Shown: positions 62,944-64,000 of the stretch, in pieces
Layout of the letters: every line of letters starts with the position of its first letter
Position numbering within the stretch: the first letter of the stretch is position 1
Assembly (NCBI RefSeq): GCF_032484785.1
Contig: NZ_JAUETR010000002.1
Location: 1,116,001-1,180,000 of the forward strand
DNA: 64,000 nucleotides
Direction of reading: 5' to 3'
Source of the DNA: Bradyrhizobium sp. SZCCHNS1050
Lineage (GTDB): Bacteria > Pseudomonadota > Alphaproteobacteria > Rhizobiales > Xanthobacteraceae
The notes under the pieces: model-generated
Told to the model about the DNA's origin: nothing
Databases searched by the model: none
Seen by the model: only the letters and a program-made list of their open reading frames with translations
Position numbers and translations under genes: made by a program

Positions 62944-64000
62944 GCGACAAGCCTTTCCTTGTGTGTAGCAGCGGCCGCGCGAAGCAGAGCGGCATTCAGT
63001 CGATCGCGCGTGACCGGCTTGGTCACGAAGTCGTTCATGCCGGCGTCCGTGCAAGCCAGATGATCCTGGCTGGTGGCGTTGGCCGTCAGGGCAACAATGT
63101 AGATGTCCTGGGCGGGCGGCGGCAGCGAGCGGATCATCCGCGTCGCCGTCAGCCCGTCCATCTCGGGCATCATCATGTCCATCAGCACGAGATCGTAGGC
63201 CTGCCTCTGCACGGCCGCGATCGCCTGGGTTCCGTTCTCGACGATGTCGTAGCGGTGACCGAGCTTGTCCAGGAGCTTCTTGATGACGAACTGATTGGTC
63301 AGATTGTCCTCGGCAACGAGGATCTTCAGCGGCTCGAGGCTGCCCGGACGTTCCTCGGCGATCGTCTCACCGACCGGCACGATGGTCGCCTCGGGCGCGC
63401 TCACCTGCTCGACGTCCGGCTGCGTCTGGACCTGGATCGAGAAGGTGAAGGTGCTTCCCTCCCCCACCTTGCTCTGCACCGTGATGTCGCCGCCCATGCA
63501 GGTGACGAGGCGCTTGCAGATTGCGAGCCCCAGACCGGTGCCGCCAAAGCGGCGCGAGATGGAATTGTCGACCTGCGAGAACTGCTTGAACAGCCGGCTG
63601 ACGGCGTCTGCGGGAATGCCGACGCCGGTATCGGCGATCGAGAACACCAGCGTCAGGTGCGGCCCGGCAAGGTTCTCGGCACGGACATCGATATGGACGC
63701 CGCCCGATTCGGTGAATTTGAGCGCATTGCCGACCAGGTTGAACAGCACCTGGCGCAATCGCGCGGGATCGCCGACCACGTAGTTCGGCACTTCCGGCGC
63801 GATCGAGGTCGTCAGCTGCAGACCCTTTTCCTTGGCGCGGGACACCAGCAGCTCGGCGGTCGCCGTCACCGACCGGTGCAGGTCGAACTCGATGTGCTCG
63901 ATCTCCAGACGATCGGCATCGAGCTTGGAGAAATCGAGGACGTCGTTGAGCAGCTGCAACAGATAGTCGGCCGACTCGCGCAAGGTGGTCGCGATCTTGC
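62940..64000 (-). CDS. Hybrid sensor histidine kinase with receiver domain (N-terminus outside window)
   Basis: The frame is open to the right edge, so the sensor part is missing. The visible portion starts after the phosphorylated His helix ([22 protein letters not shown]) and contains the N box ([15 protein letters not shown]), G1 box (ADTGVGIP) and G2 box (GGTGLGLAI) of the HATPase domain. A receiver domain follows ([35 protein letters not shown] with the phosphorylated Asp, VALTAN). It feeds the overlapping HPt gene by phosphorelay. The signal sensed is not visible. Confidence 0.93.
   Translation of the reverse strand, partial: KIATTLRESADYLLQLLNDVLDFSKLDADRLEIEHIEFDLHRSVTATAELLVSRAKEKGLQLTTSIAPEVPNYVVGDPARLRQVLFNLVGNALKFTESGGVHIDVRAENLAGPHLTLVFSIADTGVGIPADAVSRLFKQFSQVDNSISRRFGGTGLGLAICKRLVTCMGGDITVQSKVGEGSTFTFSIQVQTQPDVEQVSAPEATIVPVGETIAEERPGSLEPLKILVAEDNLTNQFVIKKLLDKLGHRYDIVENGTQAIAAVQRQAYDLVLMDMMMPEMDGLTATRMIRSLPPPAQDIYIVALTANATSQDHLACTDAGMNDFVTKPVTRDRLNAALLRAAAATHKERLVA

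Overview
The window is GC-rich alphaproteobacterial chromosome, most probably Bradyrhizobium or a close relative. The reasons are an acpXL-fabZXL-fabF2XL-fabF1XL-lpxXL cluster for the very-long-chain fatty acid of rhizobial lipid A, several families of short palindromic intergenic repeats of the kind scattered through Bradyrhizobium genomes, a small heat-shock gene with a long 5' leader and an RpoH-like promoter, and sugar and polyamine ABC transporters. No integrase, transposase, prophage or CRISPR array was seen. This is housekeeping and accessory metabolic chromosome, not an island.

Layout. 1-3145: a partial IclR regulator diverges from a three-domain glutaminase (glutaminase-STAS-cyclic nucleotide binding). 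3.4-3.6 kb: a 33-residue membrane peptide gene ends inside a perfect inverted repeat. 3.8-7.9 kb: a minus-strand CoA-thioester operon (CaiB/BaiF CoA-transferase, acyl-CoA dehydrogenase, thiolase-like protein without the nucleophilic cysteine, DUF35 partner). 8-10.6 kb: GFA-type protein, a long structured repeat, DinB-like protein, GNAT acetyltransferase. 10.7-22.9 kb: a sugar or sugar-acid locus around a LacI regulator. On one side are an ABC importer, a DenD-like dehydrogenase and a thiolase; on the other an IlvD/Edd-family dehydratase and two short-chain dehydrogenases. 23-24.7 kb: GFA protein, M50 protease and a small membrane protein. 24.7-30 kb: a self-contained iron uptake operon (TonB receptor, PiuC/YbiX dioxygenase, ExbB, ExbD, TonB). 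30.3-35.8 kb: small protein, MarR regulator and an RND efflux pair. 35.9-39 kb: arylsulfatase diverging from a TetR regulator across a near-perfect operator. 39.2 kb: tRNA-Gln(CUG). 39.5-41.7 kb: TPR-GT41 (OGT/SPINDLY-like) protein. 42-44.5 kb: SH3 protein, an HpaD-like extradiol dioxygenase with no normal start codon, and hsp20. 44.9-48.7 kb: HerA-like ATPase, AhpD-like protein, ParB-like protein, membrane protein. 48.9-53.1 kb: lipid A VLCFA cluster. 53.3-56.4 kb: VOC protein and a rhodanese-aminotransferase-PotF operon. 56.5-60.5 kb: two tandem Kup potassium transporters. 60.8-64 kb: motB, motA, an HPt protein and a partial hybrid histidine kinase.

The best items for follow-up are: the hpaD homologue whose conserved start position reads AAG; a candidate RNA thermometer before hsp20; the cysteine-less thiolase/DUF35 pair, which resembles Ltp2-type retro-aldolases; the VLCFA ketosynthase lacking one catalytic histidine; A/C-rich leaders, including an exact 15-nt tandem repeat, in the sugar ABC operon; and an inverted repeat overlapping the stop codon of a tiny membrane peptide. 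I did not find a clearly new multi-gene system. All family assignments are made by eye from protein motifs.
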